Shown: positions 1-9,762 of the stretch, piece after piece
Numbering within the stretch: position 1 is the first letter of the stretch
Layout of the letters: every line of letters begins with the position of its first letter
From: Nitrosotalea sp.
GTDB taxonomy: Archaea > Thermoproteota > Nitrososphaeria > Nitrososphaerales > Nitrosopumilaceae
DNA length: 64,000 nucleotides
Direction: 5' to 3'
Assembly (NCBI GenBank): GCA_025451075.1
Contig: JANWLA010000022.1
Coordinates: 1-64,000 of the forward strand
Made by a program: the position numbers and the translations under genes
The notes under the pieces: model-generated
Told to the model about the DNA's origin: nothing
What the model saw: the letters and a program-made list of their open reading frames with translations, nothing else
The model's database searches: none

Positions 1-165
1 CTGGAAACCTCAGGCTTTACCATCATAGTACGCCAGGTCGGATTTTTTTCTGTGCTGTTGCCAATCATCTCTGACTATCCGTCTCCGGATCACACTTGCT
101 GCATGGAGGGAGGAGTTTCCTCTGCCGTGGCAGTGATCGTTCACCGGCTCGCACTTGACACATAA
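1..165 (+). CDS. Possible C-terminal fragment of a CDS truncated by the window edge, unknown function
   Basis: Open frame from base 1 to TAA at 163-165 (LETSGFTIIVRQVGFFSVLLPIISDYPSPDHTCCMEGG...LALDT*). Confidence 0.3.
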   Translation: METSGFTIIVRQVGFFSVLLPIISDYPSPDHTCCMEGGVSSAVAVIVHRLALDT

Positions 166-271
166 CAACAAATTAGTTATTTTAGCATTGGGGAACAGGA
201 AAAAATCGTTCCTAAATGTCTAGTTCTACAAGTAGAGATTTATTCGACCAAACAGCCCTCACGATATACCA

Positions 272-2602
272 ATGGCACACGAATCAAACGCAGGACTTGT
301 TCGAAGCCTCTCGTTGCTTGACATAACAATGATCGGAATTGCAGCCATGATTGGAGGTGCGATCTTCAACCTCGTAGGCCCTGCAATGCACGAGGGAGGC
401 CCAGCGCTTTTAATAGTATTTCTTGCAAGCGGAATAATCAGTTTCTTTACAGCCCTGACATATGCAGAGTTAGGCTCTGCATTTCCAGAAGCTGGAGGAG
501 GTTATAGATGGGTAAAAGAAGGGCTTCCAAGGCCAAACGCGTTCATCAGTGGTTGGATAGCATGGTTTGCCCACATGATAGCTGGAAGCTTGTATGCAGT
601 ATCAATTGGAGACTTTTTTGGAAGCATTCTGACAAATGTTGGAGTTGCAGCCCAGTACGGCGGAATTCCACTAGAAAAAATTATCGCAATATTATCCATA
701 ATACTTTTCACATATGTTAACTATCGAGGTGTTTCACTTACTGGAAAAATTGGAAACGGGTTGACGTTTATGCAGCTTGTAATTATCATAGTTCTCATAG
801 CGTCTGGAATTTATGCAATGAGTTTTGTCAATCATGATTGGTCAGTAAACTTTCAGCATTTTGTTCCAAAGGGGATTACGGGATTTATCCTGGCAATGGG
901 AATTACATTTATCGCCTTTGAAGGCTATGAGATAATTGTCCAAGCTGGAGAAGAGGTAAAAAATCCAAAAAAGAACATACCAAGAGCAATTTTCATAACA
1001 CTTGGCGCAGTGACTGTACTCTACATAGTGTTCACTTTTGTTTTCCTTGGAGGAATTGATTCATCAAAGGTTGGAAAAGAGGTGTGGCAGTTCATCGGCG
1101 ACAACCAGGATGTTGGAATTGCAAAGGCTGCAGGATATCTCATCCCATATGGAACAACGCTTGTCTTTGTAGGCGGACTTGTCTCAAGTATTGCAGCTCT
1201 TAGCGCAACCACATTTTCGTCAAGTCGTGTATCTTTTGCAATGGGCAGACAGTACAACTTGCCATACATCTTTAGCTCCATTCATCCAAAATATCATACA
1301 CCGCACTTTGCAATAATTGCGTCCGGTTTTATCATGCTGATAATGGCATCATGGCTCCCACTGGAGCAGATTGCACTTGTTGCAGGTGTCATGTTCCTGT
1401 TCTTGTTTACACAGGTAAACTGGGCAGGAATCAACATCAGAAGATTGTATGGCCACAAACTTGATTATGGATTTAAAATTCCGCTATTTCCGCTCATGCC
1501 AATTATTGGAATAATCTGCAAGGCAGGTCTTGCAATCTTTTTGCTTGTGTACAACCCACTGAGCTGGGTAATTGCAATCATCTGGATACTGATTGGTTTT
1601 TCAGTTTACAAGTTGTACATATCCAAAAAAGAGATAGAGCACTATGCACCACTTGTTGCAAACATAGGTCCTGCAGAAAGAAAGAGTTACAGAATAATGG
1701 TCGTCTTTAACAAAAAGACAATTGAAAAACTAGTCAAGATTGCATCAGCCATTGCAAAGGACAAGGACGGCGAGATTTCACTTTTGAACGTGGCAACAAT
1801 TCCTCTACAGATACCGCTTTCAATGGGCCACAAGTTTGCAGAGCCAATCATGAAAACATTTGACGAGTTAAAAAACATGCCAGGCTTTTCAAACCACAGA
1901 TATCTAGTCAGGCTGTCACATGACAACACAGAGGCAATTCTTGCAACAACAGAGGAACAAGGGATAAACCTGCTCATCATGGATTTCTTTGATCTTAGAA
2001 ACAACAGGAAACTTCTTTCACTTGCAACATGTGACATACTTGGAGTAAGCATCAAAAAAGAATTTGAGCAGGAGCTTTCCCATGTGGTGGTCTCATATGA
2101 CAAGGGAAGACACTCTGATTTGGGAATCGAGGTAGCCCATGCATTTTCAAACGTATTGGGAAGCAAGATGCGAATCATACGCGGTGTGGTAGAATCCCCA
2201 GAAGAGGAAAGAGACATTCTGAGCAGAATTAATGAAAAAATGTTTGACCTTGATCTTCGAAAGGTGCCAGTTGAAAGAGTATACCCAACAAGCTCTGAGA
2301 TAACAAAAGACCTGCTTGAGAACCTAAACAAGAACCCAGAGATTGTAATTGTGGGGGCAGGAAACCAATCAGAGCAGGCATTTAGCCCAAGAACAATGGA
2401 GATTGTGGAAAAATCTCGCTACAGTGTCTTTGTAGTAAGGGATTCAAGATTTGCAAGCATCAAGGCAAGATACTTTTGGCAAATGATTGCACCACGATTA
2501 AAGGAAAACAGGATAATCTACAAGATTTATCGCAGCATGTACAGATTAAAACCCGTCAAAAAGATCCCTTCCGACGAGGAATACTTTTCATCAAGCATCT
2601 AG
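272..2602 (+). CDS. APC-family amino acid permease with C-terminal universal-stress-protein-like domains
   Basis: N-terminal 12-TM APC pattern (DITMIGIAAMIGGAIFNLVGPA); soluble USP-like C-terminus (IVGAGNQSEQAF). Confidence 0.85.
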   Translation: MAHESNAGLVRSLSLLDITMIGIAAMIGGAIFNLVGPAMHEGGPALLIVFLASGIISFFTALTYAELGSAFPEAGGGYRWVKEGLPRPNAFISGWIAWFAHMIAGSLYAVSIGDFFGSILTNVGVAAQYGGIPLEKIIAILSIILFTYVNYRGVSLTGKIGNGLTFMQLVIIIVLIASGIYAMSFVNHDWSVNFQHFVPKGITGFILAMGITFIAFEGYEIIVQAGEEVKNPKKNIPRAIFITLGAVTVLYIVFTFVFLGGIDSSKVGKEVWQFIGDNQDVGIAKAAGYLIPYGTTLVFVGGLVSSIAALSATTFSSSRVSFAMGRQYNLPYIFSSIHPKYHTPHFAIIASGFIMLIMASWLPLEQIALVAGVMFLFLFTQVNWAGINIRRLYGHKLDYGFKIPLFPLMPIIGIICKAGLAIFLLVYNPLSWVIAIIWILIGFSVYKLYISKKEIEHYAPLVANIGPAERKSYRIMVVFNKKTIEKLVKIASAIAKDKDGEISLLNVATIPLQIPLSMGHKFAEPIMKTFDELKNMPGFSNHRYLVRLSHDNTEAILATTEEQGINLLIMDFFDLRNNRKLLSLATCDILGVSIKKEFEQELSHVVVSYDKGRHSDLGIEVAHAFSNVLGSKMRIIRGVVESPEEERDILSRINEKMFDLDLRKVPVERVYPTSSEITKDLLENLNKNPEIVIVGAGNQSEQAFSPRTMEIVEKSRYSVFVVRDSRFASIKARYFWQMIAPRLKENRIIYKIYRSMYRLKPVKKIPSDEEYFSSSI

Positions 2603-2633
2603 GACATATTCTAGTGTATTACCAGTCTGCAGA

Positions 2634-3131
2634 TTATTGTACCAGACCATATTCTTGTGATATTACAACAACATCATCAGCTGTTTTTGCATTGAGATAA
2701 TCTTGCAGCAAGTACTGGTTTAGATCAAAAAATGTATGCCCCCACTTGAACTTGCCAAGTATAGAGTCTGCAAGTTCGGCATAGTCCATGATATACAGAG
2801 CACCTGCTATTGCCTCAGCAGTTGTGAGCTTGCCAACCTTGGAATAATTTACAGGATTTCCCGCAAGCAATGGTGGAAGTTTTCTGGATAAGCCTACAAA
2901 TCTTTTGAGAAACATACTTTGTGCAAGCTCCCAGGAGCAGTCAATTCCAGTAATAGTTGCGGTAAGATCCCTGTCAGTTTTTAAGACAAACTCTTTTGCA
3001 AATGGATTTAGGATCATGTCTTTTCCAGTTAGATGTTTTATGCGCTTTGCAATTCCAAACTTTACTAGCTTTGCAGCGGTGCATTTGGATGGATCGTCCT
3101 GCTCAAACATTAGCACCTGAATCTGCATCAT
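2634..3131 (-). CDS. Tsr3-like rRNA aminocarboxypropyltransferase (DUF367)
   Basis: Start DDPSKCTAAKLVKFG and internal ITGIDCSWE, KRFVGLSRKLPPLLAGNPVNYSKVGKLTTAEAIAGAL typical of Tsr3. Confidence 0.8.
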   Translation of the reverse strand: MMQIQVLMFEQDDPSKCTAAKLVKFGIAKRIKHLTGKDMILNPFAKEFVLKTDRDLTATITGIDCSWELAQSMFLKRFVGLSRKLPPLLAGNPVNYSKVGKLTTAEAIAGALYIMDYAELADSILGKFKWGHTFFDLNQYLLQDYLNAKTADDVVVISQEYGLVQ

Positions 3132-3176
3132 ATCAAGACAGGCATGTCAACAATAAATTGTTTGATATTTGAAAAA

Positions 3177-6100
3177 TTATTTGCTGGCAAAAGTGACTTG
3201 ATAGTAAAATCTGGTCACCTGGTCTTTTTTGATGACTTGAACTCCCCACTGTCCATCTGGTATTACATCACCAGAGTGTGCTGGAATTATACTAAACTGT
3301 TGCAGTCTTACCCCTGTTCCAGAATAGCCAACAAGATAGTCCATGCCACCAACCATGGCTGTTTGGTATAGTGAACCAGACTTGACTGTAGACTTGATTA
3401 CTTTGCATCCCAGGTCAGGCCCAATTATGCAAGTGCCATCCTGTGAGCTCACCTTGATGCTTACAGAGTTTTCATCACCAGGGTTTACTCGAAGAAGGCC
3501 ATCGAGTTCTTTTGGATAATAAGTTGTATTTGCAACTAACTTTGAGTCAAGATTTACAGCAACAACAGATTCCGAGAGTTGGTTAGTCTTTTCTATAAAC
3601 AGGTTAGCTGACTTTGACGGCTTTTGAGTTGGACCTATAGTCAACGGAGCAAGTACTGTAGGAGTGCTAGTAGAGTTTGTAGTCTGGTTCATGCCAGTTG
3701 AAGGTGTTGTGTTGGTTTGGTTTGCAATAGGAATTATTTGTGGAGGTAGTTTGTCTACCACGTTAAAGTATGCATTGAATGTCCCAAATGGCACCTGAGC
3801 TACAATTGTATAATTTCCAAGCTGAGCATTTGATGGAATTTTGTAATTATAACTAAAGGAGCCATACTGATCAAACGGTACAGTTGTTGTTGGTACTACG
3901 TTGCCTTTCATTGATACAACTTGTCCCTCACTAATTGTGGTATCGTTTGCCAAGCCAAATGCAAGATCTACATCATTGATAGAAATTATGTAACTTGTTC
4001 GCCCAGTTACAAGAACAGTTTGGCCAGGAAGATACTTGTCGGTATCAGTTGTCATGAAGAGCTGCAACTTGTCAGAGCTTGTTGTAAATGGATCAGATAC
4101 GTTAAATGATCCAATTATGCTATTTGCCATGTACTGGACATAAACCTTGTAGGTCCCAGTCTTCCAGATACCAGTGTGGAATGGTACAGTGACATAATAT
4201 TGCCCTCCTTGATTTACAGTGGCATCACCACGGTATATCTGCTGTCCATCATTTGAATAAATTAAAACTTGGACTGTGGATGAGGTATCTTGTGATGCAG
4301 CATTTTGTGTTGGAACAACTTCTCCCCATATTTTTGCTACATCTGTTGACAGATAATCCGTCTTGTCAGTCATCAAGACAATTGGAGCAATATCCTGACC
4401 TGGCTGTGGATTTTTGGATACTTGGAAGAATAGATCAGAGTTGGTATTTACCGAAGTTATCTTTATTCTGTAAATTCCATAAACATTGATAGTTGGATCA
4501 AATACGGGTGAAGACGACCTGTCAGTGAGTATTTGCGCACCTGTTTTTGCAGTACTCGGTATTGTCCAAGTCCATGAAAAAGCCCCGTTGACAATAGGTA
4601 GAGGAAATGATGCCTGTTCTCCATCAGGTTTTACCAAGCTTAATGTGAAGGATGATGTACTTGTAAGTGCTGAAATTTTTCCATTTAGTTGTACAGTATC
4701 ACCTACACCGTAAACTTTCTTATCAGTACTTGCTACTACCAAACCTTGTGAGCCAGTTGCAAGAGGACTATATACAGTAAAGGTGGCATATGTAACCATA
4801 CTATTGTAAGTAGCTTTCAGAGTATAATTTCCTGGCTGGTATACTCCCGATTGAAGTATTTGTTGAGTCTGGAAGTTACCATTAGCATCAGGGAATGCAA
4901 AGTAGGATAACGATGTTGATCCAGATGCAGTATAATTCCCTCCCATGATTTGAATATTAGCATGTGAATTACCACCAGAAGACAATGGTAACCCTGTTGA
5001 ATTTAGCACTAACATTGTCACACTAGCTGCTCCATTTTGAGTAGCCAGTTGAATAGGATTTAGGATTTTTCCAGATATAGTAATTGGATCACCTATCGCA
5101 TACAGACTTTTGTTTGTAACAATACTAAACGGAGATGATGGTGAGATGATAGCTTTGTAATCTGATGGATTTTGTACAACAACAAAATCAGCTTCGGCAG
5201 TACCTTGAGGTATTGAAACAATTGCACGGTAATTTCCGAGACCAGCAGATGTTCCAATAAGACCTAACTTGTATGTAAAAGTATTATCAGTCTGAAGATT
5301 CACTATAGTTTTTATGTTTACAGTATTAAGAGCTGCACCACCATTACTTGTTGTTTGTATTATTTGCAGACTTGGATTCAATCCAAGATTTTGTAATCCC
5401 TGAAGTAGTGTACTACCTTGTAGTGTGACAGTATCACCAGGAGCATATGCGACTTTGTCAGTAGACAATGTTATCACATGTGTTTGTGTTTGTGCTGATA
5501 GTAATACAAAAGTAGTAGAGGCAGATGCACCACCATATGTAGCAGTTACTTGATATATCCCATAGACAGGATTGACGCTGTTAATAGCCAGCCCTGAGCT
5601 GCCAGCACTGCTTTGATATGGGTTTACCGAAGTAATATGTCCTTGAGAGTCAGGAAACAAATTTCCTTGGTATACTAGGACATTAGTCGGATCATAGACC
5701 TTGTATTGTACAGGCGTAAGTGCAATCACATTTGAAACAGTGCCTAGCAATACGATAGGTTGCGAATTTGTATAGTTGGACTTGTCTGTTGATATCGTTA
5801 ATGTTGTTGGAGCAGCTTGTGTTGGAGGAACAAATGCGGTGGAACCAAGTGAAAATGTAGAAGATGTTTGTGTACCACCATAAGATGCAGAGATGGTGTA
5901 TGTCCCTTCAGCAAATCCAAGAACTTCATCAGTTTTTACAGATGTTGAGAACTTTAAATCATTTCCAGGATAAAGCGTAAATGTTTTTGTGAACCCTTGC
6001 GGTCCTGACAACATTATATTGACAGTTTGTGGAATTGAAGATACCGCAGAATCTTTGACAAGCTGTGAAACTTGGCCTGAAATATTTACAAAGTCTCCAA

Positions 6101-6668
6101 AGATGTAGCTCTTCTTGTCAGATGTTACCGAGATTGAAAGTTGGGTTGCCGTAGTAACTGTCGGTGGTTTTCCATTTGAAAAACCAGGAGTTCCGCTGGC
6201 GTATATCCAATCACTTTGTGAGCCAGTGCTTAATCCATCATAGAGTCTTTGCCAAGTGTTGCCATCTCCTTGGGTGTCAGTAAGCGGAGGTGTTTGATCT
6301 ATAATAGTACCATCAGAGCCTTTGAGCTGAATTACAGCACCTGCAGATGGAAGCCACAGTGATACATAATGATAAACAATAAACTGTTGACTTTGTATTG
6401 TAGTTCCGGCAGATATTGTAAATGCCTGTTTTAGTCCAGTGGTTGCACCAATTGTCCAGCCACCAATGTTTACAGGGGAGCTAGTAGGGTTGTACAATTC
6501 AACCCACTGCAAAGGAAGTTTTGTATAATCACCAACAGGATTCAGTTCTACTTCATTTACAACAACGTGGTTTGCTATTGAAACAGTCTGCCCACTTGCT
6601 GCATAGCTTTGCCCAACTACAAGCAAGATTAGAATTCCCGCAATAAGGTATGGGTTAGAGTATTTCAT
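3177..6668 (-). CDS. Large secreted protein: lamin-tail domain followed by about 8 Ig/MG2-like repeats
   Basis: Signal peptide; VVNEVELNPVGDYTKLPLQWVELYNPTSSPVNIGGWTI lamin-tail motif; recurrent 'STDKxxYxxGDxVxxxG' repeats. Confidence 0.8.
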   Translation of the reverse strand: MKYSNPYLIAGILILLVVGQSYAASGQTVSIANHVVVNEVELNPVGDYTKLPLQWVELYNPTSSPVNIGGWTIGATTGLKQAFTISAGTTIQSQQFIVYHYVSLWLPSAGAVIQLKGSDGTIIDQTPPLTDTQGDGNTWQRLYDGLSTGSQSDWIYASGTPGFSNGKPPTVTTATQLSISVTSDKKSYIFGDFVNISGQVSQLVKDSAVSSIPQTVNIMLSGPQGFTKTFTLYPGNDLKFSTSVKTDEVLGFAEGTYTISASYGGTQTSSTFSLGSTAFVPPTQAAPTTLTISTDKSNYTNSQPIVLLGTVSNVIALTPVQYKVYDPTNVLVYQGNLFPDSQGHITSVNPYQSSAGSSGLAINSVNPVYGIYQVTATYGGASASTTFVLLSAQTQTHVITLSTDKVAYAPGDTVTLQGSTLLQGLQNLGLNPSLQIIQTTSNGGAALNTVNIKTIVNLQTDNTFTYKLGLIGTSAGLGNYRAIVSIPQGTAEADFVVVQNPSDYKAIISPSSPFSIVTNKSLYAIGDPITISGKILNPIQLATQNGAASVTMLVLNSTGLPLSSGGNSHANIQIMGGNYTASGSTSLSYFAFPDANGNFQTQQILQSGVYQPGNYTLKATYNSMVTYATFTVYSPLATGSQGLVVASTDKKVYGVGDTVQLNGKISALTSTSSFTLSLVKPDGEQASFPLPIVNGAFSWTWTIPSTAKTGAQILTDRSSSPVFDPTINVYGIYRIKITSVNTNSDLFFQVSKNPQPGQDIAPIVLMTDKTDYLSTDVAKIWGEVVPTQNAASQDTSSTVQVLIYSNDGQQIYRGDATVNQGGQYYVTVPFHTGIWKTGTYKVYVQYMANSIIGSFNVSDPFTTSSDKLQLFMTTDTDKYLPGQTVLVTGRTSYIISINDVDLAFGLANDTTISEGQVVSMKGNVVPTTTVPFDQYGSFSYNYKIPSNAQLGNYTIVAQVPFGTFNAYFNVVDKLPPQIIPIANQTNTTPSTGMNQTTNSTSTPTVLAPLTIGPTQKPSKSANLFIEKTNQLSESVVAVNLDSKLVANTTYYPKELDGLLRVNPGDENSVSIKVSSQDGTCIIGPDLGCKVIKSTVKSGSLYQTAMVGGMDYLVGYSGTGVRLQQFSIIPAHSGDVIPDGQWGVQVIKKDQVTRFYYQVTFASK

Positions 6669-6831
6669 CGTAATACCATTTCAAGGCCAGATTTGTAATT
6701 TTAGGTGTTAATGGTGCAAAAGTTGAGCTTGTTGTTAATGCCAAATATGCCGCAATCTGCATAATCAAAATATCCCCTGCAAGTATTATAAGTAGTACGT
6801 AGAATTTGTACCAGATTAGATTAATTGTTTT

Positions 6832-7071
6832 CTAGGTAGTATCACATTTGGGGCACTTGCCTTCAACAACTTTTGCTCCACATACTGCGCAGATTCCCTG
6901 ACCAACTTCTTTTTGAATCTGCCTTTTTCTCCTTCCAACAAACACTCTAATTGCAAAATAAAACAAAACTGCAATCACCAAGGCAATGGCAGGCGGAAGA
7001 AACGCCATCATTCCTATCATAAGAAACAAAATTCCAACAATCAGCAGAATTTCACGTTTCTCAAATTTCAT
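6832..7071 (-). CDS. Small membrane protein with C-terminal zinc ribbon
   Basis: Two hydrophobic stretches then CAVCGAKVVEGKCPKCD. Confidence 0.65.
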   Translation of the reverse strand: MKFEKREILLIVGILFLMIGMMAFLPPAIALVIAVLFYFAIRVFVGRRKRQIQKEVGQGICAVCGAKVVEGKCPKCDTT

Positions 7072-7178
7072 TTTAATCTAGGGTCAGAATGTTTCAATAA
7101 ATAGATATTGTCAGAACTCAGAGTCACAGATGTAACTGAATTTGCAGGTTTTATACAATCTCTTCTGAAATTAGAGTT

Positions 7179-7568
7179 TCATCCTTGCAGTTTTGCTTTA
7201 ACTTTCTCAAAGACCCTTTCCGCCAATTTTATGGCAGATTCAGCTTCTTTTAGACTCATTAAATCAGGCTGATATTCAGATTCATTTTTCATTCCTAATA
7301 ACGTGTTGTACTGCTTTTGAGTTTCCTCGTATTCTCTTTGATCCAAGATTCCTTTGATAAGTGATAATACTTCGGTATGTGCCCCAGATGCACGCTTTCC
7401 TATAAAATATGTAGTTAATGCATCAAGCGAATTAATCGCACTGTGTACTGCATTCATCACTGCTGCATCATATGCAGACTCTTTTATTGCAATTTTTGAG
7501 ATATGTAATGAGTTTTCGGCTTTGGTGATATACCCAGTTGCCTTTTTTTGATCCACGGATCTTGCCAT
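7179..7568 (-). CDS. HEPN-domain protein (putative RNase toxin)
   Basis: HEPN-like helical protein with Rx4H (RASGAH) and KNESEYQ...EAESAIKLAERVFEKV; stop side adjoins the nucleotidyltransferase gene. Confidence 0.75.
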   Translation of the reverse strand: MARSVDQKKATGYITKAENSLHISKIAIKESAYDAAVMNAVHSAINSLDALTTYFIGKRASGAHTEVLSLIKGILDQREYEETQKQYNTLLGMKNESEYQPDLMSLKEAESAIKLAERVFEKVKAKLQG

Positions 7569-8168
7569 TTATGATATCACTATCTTTTTGCCGCATATTA
7601 GAATATGATTATCAATAATTGACTGTACTAGAGATCCTTTTCGTTTATCATTGAATTCCTTGTCAGAAAATATTATTGGTGATAAACCGCCGTGGAATAC
7701 AGAGAATACTTGTTCGCTTGCTTCAGATATCTGTGCAACAGCATGATCATGATCATTTGAGATTACTAGAAGATCAATGTCACTGTCCAATTTTTCTTGG
7801 CCCTTTACAACGCTACCAAAGATTACTGCAGAGGTAATCTTTTTTGTATCAAGATATTTCTTTAAAATAGCAAGCAATTTGCCAAGGGTATTTTTTTCTG
7901 CCTGCACCATTGGTTCTATTACTTTATTTAGAATGTAGCTGTTCTTGTTTAGTTCTAATTGGTAGGCTCTCCCTACTGGTTGAATTTTTACGATACCGAA
8001 ATTTTCAAGTTCATGAATTATAAGAGCAGTCTCATTTGGAGAGACCTTGGCTTCTTGTGCTAGCCCCCTAATGGTAAAGATCTTGCCTCTATAATTTATC
8101 ATGGTACGTAACAAGGTAATGGCTACCCTGTTTCCAAGTGTTTCCTCCAAGTATCTATGTAGTAACAT
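7569..8168 (-). CDS. MNT-type nucleotidyltransferase antitoxin with N-terminal winged helix
   Basis: GSVVKGQEKLDSDIDLLVI matches GSx10DxD; N-terminal HTH-like region; directly upstream of HEPN gene. Confidence 0.8.
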   Translation of the reverse strand: MLLHRYLEETLGNRVAITLLRTMINYRGKIFTIRGLAQEAKVSPNETALIIHELENFGIVKIQPVGRAYQLELNKNSYILNKVIEPMVQAEKNTLGKLLAILKKYLDTKKITSAVIFGSVVKGQEKLDSDIDLLVISNDHDHAVAQISEASEQVFSVFHGGLSPIIFSDKEFNDKRKGSLVQSIIDNHILICGKKIVIS

Positions 8169-8170
8169 AT

Positions 8171-8209
8171 GTCCTATTTATAGGACGTATGTCCTATATT
8201 TAAGACATA
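8171..8209. promoter_or_regulatory. Two tandem inverted repeats upstream of the HEPN/MNT operon, putative operator
   Basis: GTCCTAT-TT-ATAGGAC (8171-8186) and TATGTC-N10-GACATA (8188-8209), immediately upstream of ATG at 8168. Confidence 0.6.
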
Positions 8210-8267
8210 GTTATTTAAAACAATCATAATGCAATCGGTCCTTTAGGGAAATTTGTCAATTGGTTAG

Positions 8268-9494
8268 TTACCTCACTAAAACTTGATCACCTGAATCTTT
8301 GTTTATTTGTCGTATGATTTCCTCTAAATTAATTGGTTTATAGCCAATAACTTCACAACTTACATTGACCGTCTTCTTTTTTCTATTAATGAATGGATAA
8401 CTACTCAAGTTATTGTTGTGTTTATCTCCATGAATTATCCAATCATCCCATTTTATCGGAAGCTTATTTGGATCGTGTACCAGAAGAAATCTGTACATGT
8501 CGTGTTCTAAAATCTGATGATCCGATGTTTCCTCTAATCCTCTGTCATGATTTCCACGTATGAAAATAATTTTACCGTTCAGTTTTTTTAGCCAGAATGA
8601 GGAGCTGTGCGAGTCTCTACCATAAGACATGTCACCAAGAAAATATACCGTATCATTTGGGCTCACTATTCTGTTCCAATTATCTACTAGTATCCTATTC
8701 ATTTCATCTATGCCTGAAAAAGGTCTTGCACAATATCGAATTATATTCTCATGATCCAAATGAAGGTCGCTTATTAGATACGTTTGTAGTTTTAATGAAT
8801 GTCTATCATCATTTACCTCAAAATCATTTTTGTTCCTGTAAATTTCGAAGGTTTTTTTCCAGGTATTCTTGCTTAAAGATTCTCTCCTGAAAAGAATTTT
8901 CTTTTGCATCATATCGTATTCACAAATTATCCTGCTATCATTTCCAAGAAATGTTAATCTTGATGCATCAAATGGAAAATAAAACTGTCCCAATGGTCTG
9001 TATTCAGGATGGTCTTTTGGAGGTTCTGTAAGATAAGACATGACTCTTTCAGCCTCATCCTCTGACAGTTTGAAGCAGAGAGTAATATGAAATGTAAATT
9101 GTTTTTCATAATCAAAGGATTTTATCGAAGGGGCAAACTTACGAAGATTATTTGACAAGTCATGTCTGAATGTGGTTAAATCTTTTGATGGTACTATGTT
9201 GAAGTAGATTACTTTGCCTTTATCTCCATCCAATTGTTTGAATCCATCAATAACATAGGAAATTCCATCATAGTTCTTGCCCATATGCTCCAAAACTTGA
9301 ATAACTTTGTCTACATGATTGGTTTGGAAACTGCCATATAGTGTAAGATGAGGCACATTGTGCGCCTTTATTGTTGAGAAATGAAACTCATGTGCAACTT
9401 TACTTATTACTGATGAGATTTTGAACTGGCCTGGTCTTATTCTCAATTCAATTAGCATTGAATAAGTTTCAATACGATCTTTATAAGATCTCAT
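8268..9494 (-). CDS. Fusion of 2'-5' RNA ligase-like 2H phosphoesterase and calcineurin-like metallophosphoesterase
   Basis: Two HxT motifs (HLTLYGSF, FHITLCFK) in N-half; DLHLDHENI, FLGDMSYG, IRGNHD, HGDKH in C-half. Confidence 0.8.
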   Translation of the reverse strand: MRSYKDRIETYSMLIELRIRPGQFKISSVISKVAHEFHFSTIKAHNVPHLTLYGSFQTNHVDKVIQVLEHMGKNYDGISYVIDGFKQLDGDKGKVIYFNIVPSKDLTTFRHDLSNNLRKFAPSIKSFDYEKQFTFHITLCFKLSEDEAERVMSYLTEPPKDHPEYRPLGQFYFPFDASRLTFLGNDSRIICEYDMMQKKILFRRESLSKNTWKKTFEIYRNKNDFEVNDDRHSLKLQTYLISDLHLDHENIIRYCARPFSGIDEMNRILVDNWNRIVSPNDTVYFLGDMSYGRDSHSSSFWLKKLNGKIIFIRGNHDRGLEETSDHQILEHDMYRFLLVHDPNKLPIKWDDWIIHGDKHNNNLSSYPFINRKKKTVNVSCEVIGYKPINLEEIIRQINKDSGDQVLVR

Positions 9495-9762
9495 TCAATA
9501 TCGAGTTATCTTGAATGGATTCTTTTGCAGATGCGTCGAAGATCATATCTAAAGTGAGTTTTAAAAATAAGATAAACAAATTACATTTATCATGAATTAT
9601 GAGCTCACATTAAGGTCAGGCTCAGAGTCACTGAATTAACAATCATTTTGTGTCATGTCTCTAACTCTTCTTCATCGCCTGGCTATCATAATCAGTCAAA
9701 GTCAGATAATAACTAATTGCATTGTGTTCAAATAATAATACGCTTGAATCAGAGGTCAAACA

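Noticed and set aside
1687-2331. 214-aa minus-strand ORF
   Set aside because: Antisense to the convincing APC permease; low-complexity Ser/Phe-rich translation typical of shadow ORFs.
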